Source: Clostridiales bacterium (GTDB taxonomy: Bacteria; Bacillota; Clostridia; Oscillospirales; UBA644). Taken from it: a stretch of 64,000 nt of DNA. Below the pieces are notes generated by a model, which had not been told where the DNA came from, made no database searches, and saw only the letters and a list, made by a program, of their open reading frames with translations. Position numbers and translations under genes: made by a program. The DNA lies in contig JAEEJO010000050.1 in the NCBI GenBank assembly GCA_016281915.1, positions 1-64,000 on the forward strand. Direction: 5' to 3'. Below are positions 42,564-51,169 of the stretch, one piece after another. Positions within the stretch are counted from its first letter, which is position 1. Each line of letters opens with the position of its first letter.

Positions 42564-43625
42564 ATGGTATTTAATCCCGAGGCGGGCAAAATTTTTGATA
42601 CGGCATTTTATTTTACCGATTATTACTATCGTGATTTCGCGTCAAGCAAGTATATTTCGGTATATGAAGACACTGAATTTATGCTTAAGTGTCTGATTTT
42701 TATAAGAGAGAGAACAGAAACCATGCCGGATTTTCTAGCGCCACTGGCTTCAGTTAATCCCGGCGGAACATCACCCCTTCTTAAGTTTTTGAAAGATGAA
42801 AGAAGGAAAATTGACGGAAACTTTGACCTAAACACAGTAAAAAAGCTTTTTAAGAACGAAAAAAACGAATTTTACAATATATTTGTTAACCACATGTTTG
42901 GCAACGACTTGAATATTGACGAGCTAAAAACAGACGCCAAACTGTTTATGACAAAAATGGACAGTCTTGACAAGCCGGCAGATTTCAAGCTGAAAATAGC
43001 GTATATTCTCAACGATTTTGATTATGCGATCTCCGTTCTTGCCGAATGCTTCGAAAAAATCTACGAGACTGTCAGCGAGCTTCACGCAAAATACGAAAAA
43101 GAGATACTTTACACCTTTGAACAGATCAACAGCGGAGCAAATCTTGAGCTTTATATGCAGGAGTTCAAATACGTTCCCGAAAAATTTACCGAAACTACGG
43201 TAGGTATCACTCTTCTGAATCAGTTTGAGCTTTTCTGCAGCTTCAACGGAAGCAAAGCTTATATGATACTTGGCTACAGACATACCGAATGTTTCTGGAA
43301 TATGGGCAAGGCAAAGACTGTTGACGCCAAAAAGTTTGTTATAACGGCAGGAAACGACATCCGCATGGATCTTATCGACCTTATAGCAAAAAACGGCAAG
43401 ATAACGATTTCAACGCTTTCAAAGATCATGGGTGTTCCCATCACAACGGTCGGCCGCCATGTAAGCGGACTGAGAAACGACAATATCATATATATTTCAA
43501 AACGCGACGGTCTGCAGCTCTTTTACAGCATCAACACGTCTTATTTCAAGAGACTGAAATCTGCGTTTGACGATTACGTCGACAAGACGCTGACCATTGC
43601 AAACAGAAGCAAAAACAAACAGTAA
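42564..43625 (+). CDS. Winged-helix (ArsR-like) transcriptional regulator with large N-terminal domain
   Basis: The protein is 353 aa with SD AAGGAGGT. The C-terminal 85 residues form a winged helix: DLIDLIAKNGKITISTLSKI, then MGVPITTVGRHVSGLRNDNI (recognition helix) and the wing IIYISKRDGLQLFYSI. The first 250 residues are helical with no recognised fold (YFTDYYYRDFASSKYISVYE, FDYAISVLAECFEKIYETV). They probably sense a ligand or dimerise. ArsR-type regulators with a long N-terminal domain are known in Firmicutes. It is divergent from the solute-binding lipoprotein gene and may regulate it; this is inferred from position only. Confidence 0.78.
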   Translation: MVFNPEAGKIFDTAFYFTDYYYRDFASSKYISVYEDTEFMLKCLIFIRERTETMPDFLAPLASVNPGGTSPLLKFLKDERRKIDGNFDLNTVKKLFKNEKNEFYNIFVNHMFGNDLNIDELKTDAKLFMTKMDSLDKPADFKLKIAYILNDFDYAISVLAECFEKIYETVSELHAKYEKEILYTFEQINSGANLELYMQEFKYVPEKFTETTVGITLLNQFELFCSFNGSKAYMILGYRHTECFWNMGKAKTVDAKKFVITAGNDIRMDLIDLIAKNGKITISTLSKIMGVPITTVGRHVSGLRNDNIIYISKRDGLQLFYSINTSYFKRLKSAFDDYVDKTLTIANRSKNKQ

Positions 43626-43626
43626 A

Positions 43627-43667
43627 CAAAAAAAATCGGACGTCATAAAGACGTCCGATAGTTTTTT
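43627..43667. terminator. Bidirectional terminator
   Basis: The stem ATCGGACGTC / GACGTCCGAT with loop ATAAA is flanked by A8 and by T6. It lies between the convergent winged-helix (+) and GGGtGRT (-) genes. Confidence 0.9.
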
Positions 43668-43673
43668 CTAGGA

Positions 43674-44672
43674 TTATTTAAGCGCTTCTGCCACAGCGAC
43701 AGCGCAAGCGACGGTCATACCTACCATCGGGTTGTTGCCTGCTCCGATAAGTCCCATCATTTCAACGTGAGCGGGAACTGAAGAAGAGCCTGCAAACTGA
43801 GCGTCACCGTGCATACGTCCCATAGAGTCGGTAAGTCCGTAAGAAGCAGGGCCTGCCGCCATGTTGTCGGGATGAAGCGTTCTGCCTGTTCCGCCGCCGG
43901 AAGCTACGGAGAAGTATTTCTTTCCGTTTTCGATAGCCCACTTTTTATAAGTGCCTGCGACGAGATGCTGGAAACGTGTGGGGTTAGTGGAGTTTCCTGT
44001 AATGGAAACGTCAACTTTTTCATATTTCATGATCGCAACGCCTTCAAGAACGTCGTTCGCGCCGTAGCAGCGGACTTTTGCTCTTTCGCCGTCGGAGAAT
44101 TTAACTTCGCGAACGATTTTCAGTTCTTCGGTAGCAAAGTTATAGTCGGTTTCAACATATGTGAAGCCGTTAATTCTTGAAATAATGTAAGCAGCGTCTT
44201 TGCCGAGACCGTTAAGGATTATGCGCAGCGGTTTTGTGCGGACTCTGTCTGCTTTTCTTGCAATTCCGATAGCGCCTTCCGCAGCAGCGAAGCTTTCATG
44301 TCCTGCAAGGAAGCAGAAGCAGTCTGTTTCTTCGCGAAGAAGCATTGCGCCGAGGTTGCCGTGTCCGAGACCAACTTTACGGTTTTCGGCAACGGAGCCG
44401 GGGATGCAGAATGCCTGGAGACCGATACCGATCGCTTCGGAAGCATCTGCAGCGTTGTTTTTATTCAGCTTGAGAGCTATTGCGCATCCGAGGGTATAAG
44501 CCCAGACAGCGTTTTCAAACGCAATAGGCTGAACGCCCTTTACGATCGATTCAACATCGATGCCTTTTGAGAGGCAGTAGTCGCGAGTTTCTTCTATAGA
44601 AGAGAAGCCGTATTCTTTTACGGTTTTGTTTATCTTGTCGATACGTCTTTCGTATCCTTCAAACAATGCCAT
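43674..44672 (-). CDS. GGGtGRT family protein
   Basis: The protein is 332 aa. It contains the naming motif FSVASGGGTGRTLHPDNMAA, preceded by VDVSITGNSTNPTRFQHLVAGTYK and followed by SYGLTDSMGRMHGDAQF. The family is found in anaerobic Firmicutes and related bacteria and is functionally unknown, but it usually lies next to an IscU/NifU-like scaffold, as here (14 nt behind it). A role in iron-sulfur or metal-centre assembly is inferred from that linkage. No signal peptide or membrane helices are seen. Confidence 0.88.
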   Translation of the reverse strand: MALFEGYERRIDKINKTVKEYGFSSIEETRDYCLSKGIDVESIVKGVQPIAFENAVWAYTLGCAIALKLNKNNAADASEAIGIGLQAFCIPGSVAENRKVGLGHGNLGAMLLREETDCFCFLAGHESFAAAEGAIGIARKADRVRTKPLRIILNGLGKDAAYIISRINGFTYVETDYNFATEELKIVREVKFSDGERAKVRCYGANDVLEGVAIMKYEKVDVSITGNSTNPTRFQHLVAGTYKKWAIENGKKYFSVASGGGTGRTLHPDNMAAGPASYGLTDSMGRMHGDAQFAGSSSVPAHVEMMGLIGAGNNPMVGMTVACAVAVAEALK

Positions 44673-44686
44673 CAGATCCTGCCTCC

Positions 44687-45403
44687 TTATTCATGACGCG
44701 GGTCGATGTATTTCGCCGCGTTATCATATCTGCCGTAAGTACCGATGTTTTTCTCGTATGCTTCTTTCGGGTCAACGCCTTTTTTGATAGCATCCATCAT
44801 TTTGCCGAGATGAACGAATTTGTAGCCGATGATCTCGTTGTTTTCGTCCATAGCTACGTTGAGGATATAGCCTTCTGCCATTTCAAGGTAGCGGACGCCT
44901 TTTGCTTTGGTGCCGAACATGGTACCGATCTGAGAACGGAGACCTTTACCGAGGTCTTCAAGGGAAGCGCCGACAGGAAGTCCGTCTTCAGAAAAAGCGG
45001 TTTGGGAACGGCCGTATACGAGCTGCTTGAAAATCTCTCTCATCGCAACGTTTATAGCGTCGCAGACAAGGTCTGTATTAAGAGCTTCAAGAAGGGTTTT
45101 GCCCTGAAGTATCTCTGCCGCCATAGCAGCGGAATGAGTCATACCTGAGCAGCCGAGAGTCTCAACGAGAGCTTCCTCGATAATACCGTCTTTAACGTTA
45201 AGGGTAAGCTTGCAGGCGCCCTGCTGAGGTGCGCACCAGCCTATACCGTGAGAAAGACCGGAAATGTCTTTTATTTCGTATGCTTTTACCCAGCGACCCT
45301 CTTCGGGTATCGGGGCAGGTCCGTGATGAGGACCTTTTGCAACAACGCACATTCTTTCAACTTCGTTTGAATACTGAAGCTCGCGTGAGCATTGTTCGTT
45401 CAT
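44687..45403 (-). CDS. IscU/NifU-like iron-sulfur cluster scaffold protein
   Basis: The true start is ATG 45403 (GAAAGGAG 6-9 nt upstream); the track start is a TTG. The protein is 238 aa, longer than IscU (about 130). The scaffold core holds three cysteines: HGIGWCAPQQGACKLTLNV and VETLGCSGMTHSAAMAAEIL. A C-terminal extension of about 110 residues (RSQIGTMFGTKAKGVRYLEM, EIIGYKFVHLGKMMDAIKKG) is specific to this subgroup. It presumably carries a transient [Fe-S] cluster for the GGGtGRT partner or another client. It leads a two-gene operon. Confidence 0.86.
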   Translation of the reverse strand: MNEQCSRELQYSNEVERMCVVAKGPHHGPAPIPEEGRWVKAYEIKDISGLSHGIGWCAPQQGACKLTLNVKDGIIEEALVETLGCSGMTHSAAMAAEILQGKTLLEALNTDLVCDAINVAMREIFKQLVYGRSQTAFSEDGLPVGASLEDLGKGLRSQIGTMFGTKAKGVRYLEMAEGYILNVAMDENNEIIGYKFVHLGKMMDAIKKGVDPKEAYEKNIGTYGRYDNAAKYIDPRHE

Positions 45404-45446
45404 ATATATTTCTCCTTTCAAGAGTTGAATTTTTCAATTGTTTTAT

Positions 45447-45475
45447 ATTATAAAACAAAACAAAAGTAATTTCAA
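45447..45475 (-). promoter_or_regulatory. Promoter of the scaffold-GGGtGRT operon
   Basis: On the minus strand TTGAAA (45470-45475), 17 bp, TATAAT (45447-45452). The leader contains the short palindrome CAATTGAAAAATTC. Confidence 0.75.
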
Positions 45476-45555
45476 TAGAGACTTTTTGACAAAAAAAGCA
45501 CACTTCTAAAAAACGAGTGAAAAGAACAAAAAGTGGTTCTCTTAAAGACACACAG

Positions 45556-45596
45556 CGGCTCCCTCTCTGTGTTATGCGGAGGGAGCCGTTTTTGTT
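45556..45596. terminator. Intrinsic terminator
   Basis: The 10-bp stem CGGCTCCCTC / GAGGGAGCCG with a 13-nt loop is followed by T5 on the plus strand. On the minus strand it follows the solute-binding pseudogene (stop at 45626) but has a poorer T run there. Confidence 0.7.
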
Positions 45597-45625
45597 TTAC
45601 AGTATTCAGTGTGAAGAGGTATTTA

Positions 45626-47044
45626 TCACCCGAATATATCTTCTGCGTATGATTCTATGTTAACGGCGTATTTCAGTCTGTTTTCTTCATCTGCATTTGC
45701 AAATTCTTCAAGTCTATCCTGCATGGTTTTGTTCCCGCCTATGCCTATGTAGGCATCAGTAAGACTCTCATACCTGTAGTTATACAACTCTGTTTTATTC
45801 ATTTTCACCAAGTTATATACGTCTCTGTCGTCGTAAAAGAACTGTTGCCTCAAATACTCTATGGCGTCTTCCTCCGTTTCATAGCCGGGAAGAGGCTCAT
45901 AAATCGCATTGAGAATGACGGCGGACATCACAGGGTCTTTGCAGAGAGTGGGAATACTTGTGGTAAATCTTGTTTGCGTAATTGTGGCACCCGTATTATC
46001 CGCAGTTCCGTGAGGACCATGAGGAAAAGGAACGACGCCGAAATTTTCCATATTATATGCAACAGATTTTTCCGATCCGCAAAGGTCTGTTCCGCTCATA
46101 AGAGTCATGACGGATTTTCCGTTCAGAAAAGCATTAAGCATCGTAATCTGATCGCTTCCGTCTATGCGGACGTAGGTACTGAGTCCACCAAAAGTCCAGT
46201 TCCACGCAGTCTGCATAGCTTCGAATGTTGCGGGTGAGTAGTGAAGGCTCAGCTGAAATTCACCCTTTTCGTCCTTAACAAATACGTGGACCCCATTTGT
46301 TGTATGCATCGTTCTGAAAACCCAGTGAACACTTGTCTGAAATGCCTTGACCTCATCTCCCGAGTCATTGATATGATTGTATACAGGCATCAGATCCTCA
46401 ACTGTTTTCCATGTCCACTCGTCGCGTTCAACAAACTCGCGCGGGTCTGTCTGACGAAGGGCGGCTATATAGTCCTCGTTAACGACCATAACACCGTCAA
46501 TAGTAAGATATTTATTGATGGGCCATGCGGCAGGAGCAACCCCGAAAAGGCCATTGTTCCAGCACATAGGTTTGAGCTCTTCTATCAATCCCCATTTTTC
46601 ATGATTTGTGTAGTCTATTATGTCTTTTAAATAAGTCAGATCGTATAAATATCCCGACCTTGCAAGACCGGAAAGTCCGGCAGACCCTGTCTGAACAGCA
46701 TCGAAAGGAACCATGCCGGCAACGGAATTTGACGTGATAAGATTGTTGATATCCGGCCCGGAATCATTGACGGTTACGGTAACATTGTATTTTTTTCAAC
46801 TTCTCTGATCCTTTCCAGTGCAAGATCGGCAAACTCGGTGTTTACGACATAGCCGAAGTATTCTTCACCGGTTGAATATGTCCCGTTTCGATGAGCGATC
46901 GAGAATTCAGCGCCCATATATATAATCGATATCGCCCAGGTCTGTTGAAAACTCGGGAATCGTTTCTGTCTCTGAATTCTGTGTGCATGAGCAGATGGTA
47001 AAAATAATACAGATTACAAATAATGCTGACATTATTTTTTTCAT
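45626..47044 (-). pseudogene. Solute-binding lipoprotein gene with two frameshifts
   Basis: ATG 47044 (SD AAAGGAAGAG) opens a lipoprotein signal peptide (MKKIMSALFVICIIFTICSC) and runs to IDYIYGR-stop. A shifted frame resumes at the TATATATAT tract near 46915-46925 (MGAEFSIAHRNGTYSTGEEY...LERIREVEKNT). A second shift at the A7 tract (46790-46796) leads into the long ORF (YNVTVTVNDSGPDINN to the end at 45626). All three pieces together give one complete solute-binding protein, paralogous in layout to the 40774 gene. Both breaks lie in simple repeats, so they may be sequencing errors, true decay or phase-variable tracts. Confidence 0.75.
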
Positions 47045-47108
47045 ATTACTCTTCCTTTCACACCTGATCAGTTATCTATGACAACAGATATTATCCGTAC
47101 TGTAGGGT

Positions 47109-48344
47109 TTATCTTACCTGTCCGCTGCCGTACACGCAGTATTTAACGGTAGTAAGTTCATTCAGTCCCATAGGTCCTCTGGCGTGAAGTTTCTGTGTGG
47201 AAATGCCTATCTCTGCGCCGAGACCGAACTCTCCGCCGTCGGTAAAGCGTGTGGATGCGTTGACGTATACGGCTGCAGCGTCAACGCGGGCAAGGAATTC
47301 GCGGGAGTTTTCATAACTTGAAGTAACAATGCATTCGCTGTGTTTCGTGCCGTGTTCGTTTATATGATCTATCGCATCGTCAAGAGAATCGACGATTTTG
47401 ACCGATATAACGTAGTCAAGGAATTCAGTATAAAAGTCCTCCTCGGTAGCAGCAACGCACGGGATGATCTGTGCGGTGCGCTCACATCCGCGTATCTCAA
47501 CGTTTCTCGCATCCAGTTTTTCCTTGACGTAGGGAAGAAAAAGTTCCGCTACGTCCTTATGAACAAGGAGGCTTTCCACGGCATTGCATACGGACGGACG
47601 CGAACATTTTGCGTTATAGACTATTTTAGCCGCCATATCAAGGTCGCAGAGAGAGTCGACGTAAATATGGCAGTTTCCCGTACCTGTTTCGATAACGGGA
47701 ACAGTTGAGTTTTCAACGACCGATCTGATAAGCCCTGCGCCGCCTCTGGGAATAAGAACGTCAACGTATCTGTTCAGACGCATCAGCGCGTTTGCGGTTT
47801 CACGGGAAGTATCTTCGATCAGCTGAACGGCATCCGGGTCTATCCCCTCTTTTTCAAGAGCTGAGCGCATAACGTCAACGATAGCCTTATTTGAACGTAT
47901 CGCTTCTTTTCCGCCGCGCAGAATTACCGCGTTGCCTGATTTGAGAGTAAGTGCTGCCGCATCTGCCGTTACGTTGGGGCGAGCCTCATAAATAATTGCT
48001 ATAACACCGAGCGGAACTCTTATTTTTTCTATTTTCAAACCGTTCGGACGGATATGAGATCCGAGCCCCTCTCCTATCGGATCTGGAAGAGCAACAACCG
48101 ATTCAATGCCATCCGCCATAGAGTTTATCCGTTTTTCATCAAGAGTTAGCCTGTCTATAAGCGTATCTTTGATACTGCCGCGAGCAGCCGCAATATCTTC
48201 ACTGTTTTTTTCGATTATAAACCGTGCGTTCTCCCTGATAGCCTTTGCCATGGCGATCAACGCGGCATTTTTCCGCTGCGTTCCTTCGCATGCAAGAGAT
48301 ATCGAAGCTTTTTTTGCCGCTGAACCGATCTGATCGAGTGTCAT
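47109..48344 (-). CDS. proA: Gamma-glutamyl phosphate reductase
   Basis: From ATG 48344 (AGGA upstream, 1 nt after the proB stop) the protein is 411 aa, the usual length; the track start lies inside proB. It has the ProA segments IAIIYEARPNVTADAAALTL, NAVILRGGKEA, LIPRGGAGLIRSV and the catalytic Cys in NAKCSRPSVCNA. It reduces glutamyl-5-phosphate to the semialdehyde with NADPH in proline synthesis. The final enzyme, ProC, is not in the window. The 64-bp gap after it has no clear terminator. Confidence 0.97.
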   Translation of the reverse strand: MTLDQIGSAAKKASISLACEGTQRKNAALIAMAKAIRENARFIIEKNSEDIAAARGSIKDTLIDRLTLDEKRINSMADGIESVVALPDPIGEGLGSHIRPNGLKIEKIRVPLGVIAIIYEARPNVTADAAALTLKSGNAVILRGGKEAIRSNKAIVDVMRSALEKEGIDPDAVQLIEDTSRETANALMRLNRYVDVLIPRGGAGLIRSVVENSTVPVIETGTGNCHIYVDSLCDLDMAAKIVYNAKCSRPSVCNAVESLLVHKDVAELFLPYVKEKLDARNVEIRGCERTAQIIPCVAATEEDFYTEFLDYVISVKIVDSLDDAIDHINEHGTKHSECIVTSSYENSREFLARVDAAAVYVNASTRFTDGGEFGLGAEIGISTQKLHARGPMGLNELTTVKYCVYGSGQVR

Positions 48345-48345
48345 T

Positions 48346-49119
48346 TTACTTTTCCTGCTTTCTGCCCTTAAAAAGCGTTCCCGCGCGCTTTCCGTCAAGC
48401 AAATCGTAAATTAGACCGGGGTCTTTGCCGTAAACTATATGAACGTCTATTCCTGCCGCAGTTGCAATCTGAGCAGCAGCAACCTTTGTTGCCATTCCGC
48501 CTGTTCCTTTTGAAGAACCTGCGCCTCCCGCAAGACTTCTGATGCGGTCATCGATTTCTTTGATAACGGGGATCGGTCTTGATTCTTCGTCGTCAGGCGC
48601 TCCGTCGTAAAAAGCGTCCACATCGGTAAGCATAATAAGCTTATCTGCGCCTATAAACGTTGCAACAAGAGCTGAAAGGGTATCATTTTCGCCTATCTTT
48701 ATCTCTTCGACCTCAACGCTGTCGTTTTCGTTGACTATCGGAATACATCCGTATTCAAGAAGCTCGTTGAACGTGTTTGTCACGTTTTCTTTAAGCGCAG
48801 GGATATCTATGACCTGTTTGTTGAGAAGGATCTGACCGACGTTGTATCCGTAATCGGTAAAAAAACGGTCGTAAATTGCCATCAGTTCGCATTGTCCGAC
48901 AGCTGCAAGCGCCTGTTTTTTCGTTATTTCATCCGGTTTTTTTTCAAGGCGGAGCCTCGACATTCCCGCTACCTGCGCACCGGACGAAACAAGCACTACC
49001 TGATGACCGTTATTTTTGATATCCGCAATAACGCGGACAAGACGGTCTATCATCCTGAAATCGAGTTTTCCGCTCTGATGTGTGAGTGTGGAAGAACCGA
49101 CTTTTATTACGATTTTCAT
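48346..49119 (-). CDS. proB: Glutamate 5-kinase (PUA-less)
   Basis: The protein is 257 aa with the amino-acid-kinase fold: IVIKVGSSTLTHQSGKLD at the start, VLVSSGAQVAGMSRL, IPIVNENDSVEVEEI, and KLIMLTDVDAFYDGAP. AGGAGSSKGTGGMATKVAAA is the nucleotide and glutamate loop. It lacks the C-terminal PUA domain of the 367-aa E. coli enzyme, as do many Firmicute ProB proteins. It phosphorylates glutamate with ATP and is normally feedback-inhibited by proline. It lies 18 nt behind the deacetylase gene and overlaps the proA ribosome binding site region. Confidence 0.96.
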   Translation of the reverse strand: MKIVIKVGSSTLTHQSGKLDFRMIDRLVRVIADIKNNGHQVVLVSSGAQVAGMSRLRLEKKPDEITKKQALAAVGQCELMAIYDRFFTDYGYNVGQILLNKQVIDIPALKENVTNTFNELLEYGCIPIVNENDSVEVEEIKIGENDTLSALVATFIGADKLIMLTDVDAFYDGAPDDEESRPIPVIKEIDDRIRSLAGGAGSSKGTGGMATKVAAAQIATAAGIDVHIVYGKDPGLIYDLLDGKRAGTLFKGRKQEK

Positions 49120-49137
49120 TTTACCCCTGCTTTCATT

Positions 49138-50058
49138 TTACGGCTTTTCGGTTTCTGCTATCTGACGTGTTACATAACCGCCCTGAACGAGTACTTCAAA
49201 TCCCATATTGAGCTCTTTTACGCCGTCTATTACTCTCTGAAGAGCAGAGACGGTATCCGCCGTATCGTGCATAAGGATCACGGCTGCCTTATACTCTCTG
49301 TTAAGGCGCTCTTTTGCTCCCGAAACGGCATTCTTTACTATGTTGTCAACGCCTGTTGCCGTAGTGTAGTCTTCGGTATCGACGTTCCAGTCGATTACGG
49401 TATAGCCCTCGGCATAAAGTCTGCTTACGATATCATAATAAACATCTCTGCTGCCTGCGTAGCGTTCGCAGAAAGAACGTGCGGAATAGGTGCCGCTGGG
49501 CAGACGGACTATTTTGGGAGTATATCCCGTCATATCATGAAGCAGTGCCGTTATCTTGGCAAAATCTTCAAAATACGCTTCGGCTGAAGAATATATCTTA
49601 TTATATTCGTGCTCATATGCGTGAATAGCAAGAACGTGTCCCTCTTCAACTATGCGGCGGATAGCTTCCTTGCTTGCGGAGCCGCCGTTTTCGATCTGGG
49701 TACCTACGACAAAGAAAGTGGCTTTTATGTTGTTTTCTTTAAGGATATCCAGAATCTGAAGAGTATGATATGATGTTCCGTCGTCAAAAGTCAGGAACGC
49801 GGTGGGTTGTGTTTTATAAATGATTCTTTTTTTGATGGCGTTTATCTCCGCCTGAAGCGATTCCTTTTCCGCGGATGCCTCTGAGATCTTCGGTGTAAGA
49901 CCGTCTATCTCGGTGCGGTATATAGCGCTTTGCTTTTCAAAGACCTCTGTCTCTTTTTCAAACCGCTCTATATCTCTTGAATCGTTATACATTCCGAAGC
50001 CGAGGACAACCGAAAGAATGATCGCAATGAAAGTTATAAGTACAGATAAAAATCTCAT
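49138..50058 (-). CDS. Membrane-anchored polysaccharide deacetylase (NodB domain)
   Basis: This 306-aa protein has an N-terminal transmembrane anchor (VLITFIAIILSVVLGFGM) and a coiled coil at about 30-75. The NodB homology domain follows: TAFLTFDDGTSYHTLQIL (motif 1, the Asp pair), HVLAIHAYEHEYNKI (motif 2, metal His-x3-His), RLPSGTYSAR (motif 3), and VIDWNVDTEDYTT. Family members remove acetyl groups from peptidoglycan GlcNAc or MurNAc or from other polysaccharides; the TFDD-HxxxH set indicates an active metal enzyme on the outer face. It follows a small coiled-coil membrane protein gene by 11 nt and precedes proB by 18 nt. Confidence 0.9.
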   Translation of the reverse strand: MRFLSVLITFIAIILSVVLGFGMYNDSRDIERFEKETEVFEKQSAIYRTEIDGLTPKISEASAEKESLQAEINAIKKRIIYKTQPTAFLTFDDGTSYHTLQILDILKENNIKATFFVVGTQIENGGSASKEAIRRIVEEGHVLAIHAYEHEYNKIYSSAEAYFEDFAKITALLHDMTGYTPKIVRLPSGTYSARSFCERYAGSRDVYYDIVSRLYAEGYTVIDWNVDTEDYTTATGVDNIVKNAVSGAKERLNREYKAAVILMHDTADTVSALQRVIDGVKELNMGFEVLVQGGYVTRQIAETEKP

Positions 50059-50069
50059 TCTTTCGCCTC

Positions 50070-50387
50070 CTATTCAGACAGAGAATCGTATTCGATTCTC
50101 AGTTTGTCAAGTTCGGCAGTTAAGTTTTCAAGGTCTGTGTTCATTTTTCTGCGCTCTTCGCCAAGTCTTTCGGTTTCATCCTTTGCTATTGCGAGCTTTC
50201 CTGCCGCTTCTTCTCTGCGAAGGCTGACGTCACGGTATCTGAAAAACAGAAATACCGTTACTGCCAGGGCAATAACAGCGACCAGAGCAAAAACGGCGTT
50301 TACCGCTTTTCTGCCGCGGCGTTCTTTTTCGCTGTAGTAGGATGATGATGACCGTGAAGAGGCTCTTACGTAGCTTCTTTGTCTCAT
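50070..50387 (-). CDS. Small bitopic coiled-coil membrane protein
   Basis: The protein is 105 aa. A Ser/Arg-rich cytoplasmic N-terminus (about 1-28) is followed by one transmembrane helix (AVFALVAVIALAVTVFLFF) and an extracytoplasmic coiled coil (EETERL-type heptads, TDLENLTAELDKLRIEYD). The shape is like FtsL or DivIC, but it lies outside the dcw cluster, which has its own FtsL-like protein. The downstream deacetylase has a matching coiled coil after its membrane anchor, so the two may pair. Function unknown. Confidence 0.8.
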   Translation of the reverse strand: MRQRSYVRASSRSSSSYYSEKERRGRKAVNAVFALVAVIALAVTVFLFFRYRDVSLRREEAAGKLAIAKDETERLGEERRKMNTDLENLTAELDKLRIEYDSLSE

Positions 50388-50441
50388 TTCAATCTCCTGT
50401 TTGCTGTAAATTCGGGTTTTTTGTATTTGTGTGTTTATATA

Positions 50442-50470
50442 ATTGTAGCATATTAAAGCGCTTTTTTCAA
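50442..50470 (-). promoter_or_regulatory. Promoter of the coiled-coil/deacetylase/proBA operon
   Basis: On the minus strand TTGAAA (50465-50470), 17 bp, TACAAT (50442-50447). Confidence 0.72.
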
Positions 50471-50531
50471 TATCAAAACGCCGGAAATATATGATTTTTA
50501 CAATTTTTTTAATTTTTCAATAACGTCGGAC

Positions 50532-50560
50532 TTGACACGGGTGGACACGGATGGTATAAT
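50532..50560 (+). promoter_or_regulatory. Consensus sigma-A promoter of the VanZ-like gene
   Basis: TTGACA (50532-50537), 17 bp, TATAAT (50555-50560). Confidence 0.85.
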
Positions 50561-50602
50561 CATTGTATCATTGTGATAATAACAATAAACCGAAACGGAT
50601 TT

Positions 50603-51100
50603 ATGGACAAAATGAAGAACAAAAATAAGGTTTTAACCGTTCTGATTATCGCATCCGTGCTGACTGCGCTGATAATATTTTCAATGTCAATGATCCCCGG
50701 AGAAGAATCCGTGCGCGAAAGCGGGATGATCGTTGAATTTCTTCGCAATATGTTTGACTCTGAGCACAGTCTGACCGTTGACGAGCTTCAGTTTATAGTT
50801 AGAAAGACCGCGCATTTCTGCGAGTTTTTCATTTTCGGCGCGGAGCTGACTGCGATTGCGCTTATCAAAGCTAAAAAGATACTCAGCCCGTGGCTTTTTA
50901 TGCCCCTGTTTTTCTCGCTTCTTACAGCCGTAACAGACGAGTTCATACAGCTTTTCAGAGAAAGAACAAGTCTTGTGACGGATGTGCTGATAGATTTTTC
51001 GGGAGCGCTTTTCGCAATATTTGTTCTCTGCTGTATTTTTGCGATCGCTTCAAGGTCGGCAAAACGGAAAGCTGAGGCAAAAAGAACAGACACGCTGTAA
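50603..51100 (+). CDS. VanZ family membrane protein
   Basis: From ATG 50603 the protein is 165 aa; the upstream GTG 50573 is too close to the TSS. It has four hydrophobic helices with VanZ hallmarks: SMIPGEESV after helix 1, FIVRKTAHFCEFFIFGAEL (the KxxHxxxF motif), and TAVTDEFIQLFRERTSLVTD (DE.IQ....R). VanZ-like proteins confer low-level teicoplanin resistance in the vanA cluster; most chromosomal copies have no proven role. The gene is monocistronic, with its own promoter and a terminator shared with ftsZ. Confidence 0.9.
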   Translation: MDKMKNKNKVLTVLIIASVLTALIIFSMSMIPGEESVRESGMIVEFLRNMFDSEHSLTVDELQFIVRKTAHFCEFFIFGAELTAIALIKAKKILSPWLFMPLFFSLLTAVTDEFIQLFRERTSLVTDVLIDFSGALFAIFVLCCIFAIASRSAKRKAEAKRTDTL

Positions 51101-51114
51101 CCTGTGAATAATAC

Positions 51115-51148
51115 AAAAAGAGACGGAGCTTACGTTCCGTCTCTTTTA
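51115..51148. terminator. Bidirectional terminator between the VanZ-like gene and ftsZ
   Basis: The 12-bp perfect stem AAAAGAGACGGA / TCCGTCTCTTTT with an 8-nt loop ends both converging transcripts. Confidence 0.9.
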
Positions 51149-51169
51149 TATAATTCTGTTTTACTATAA

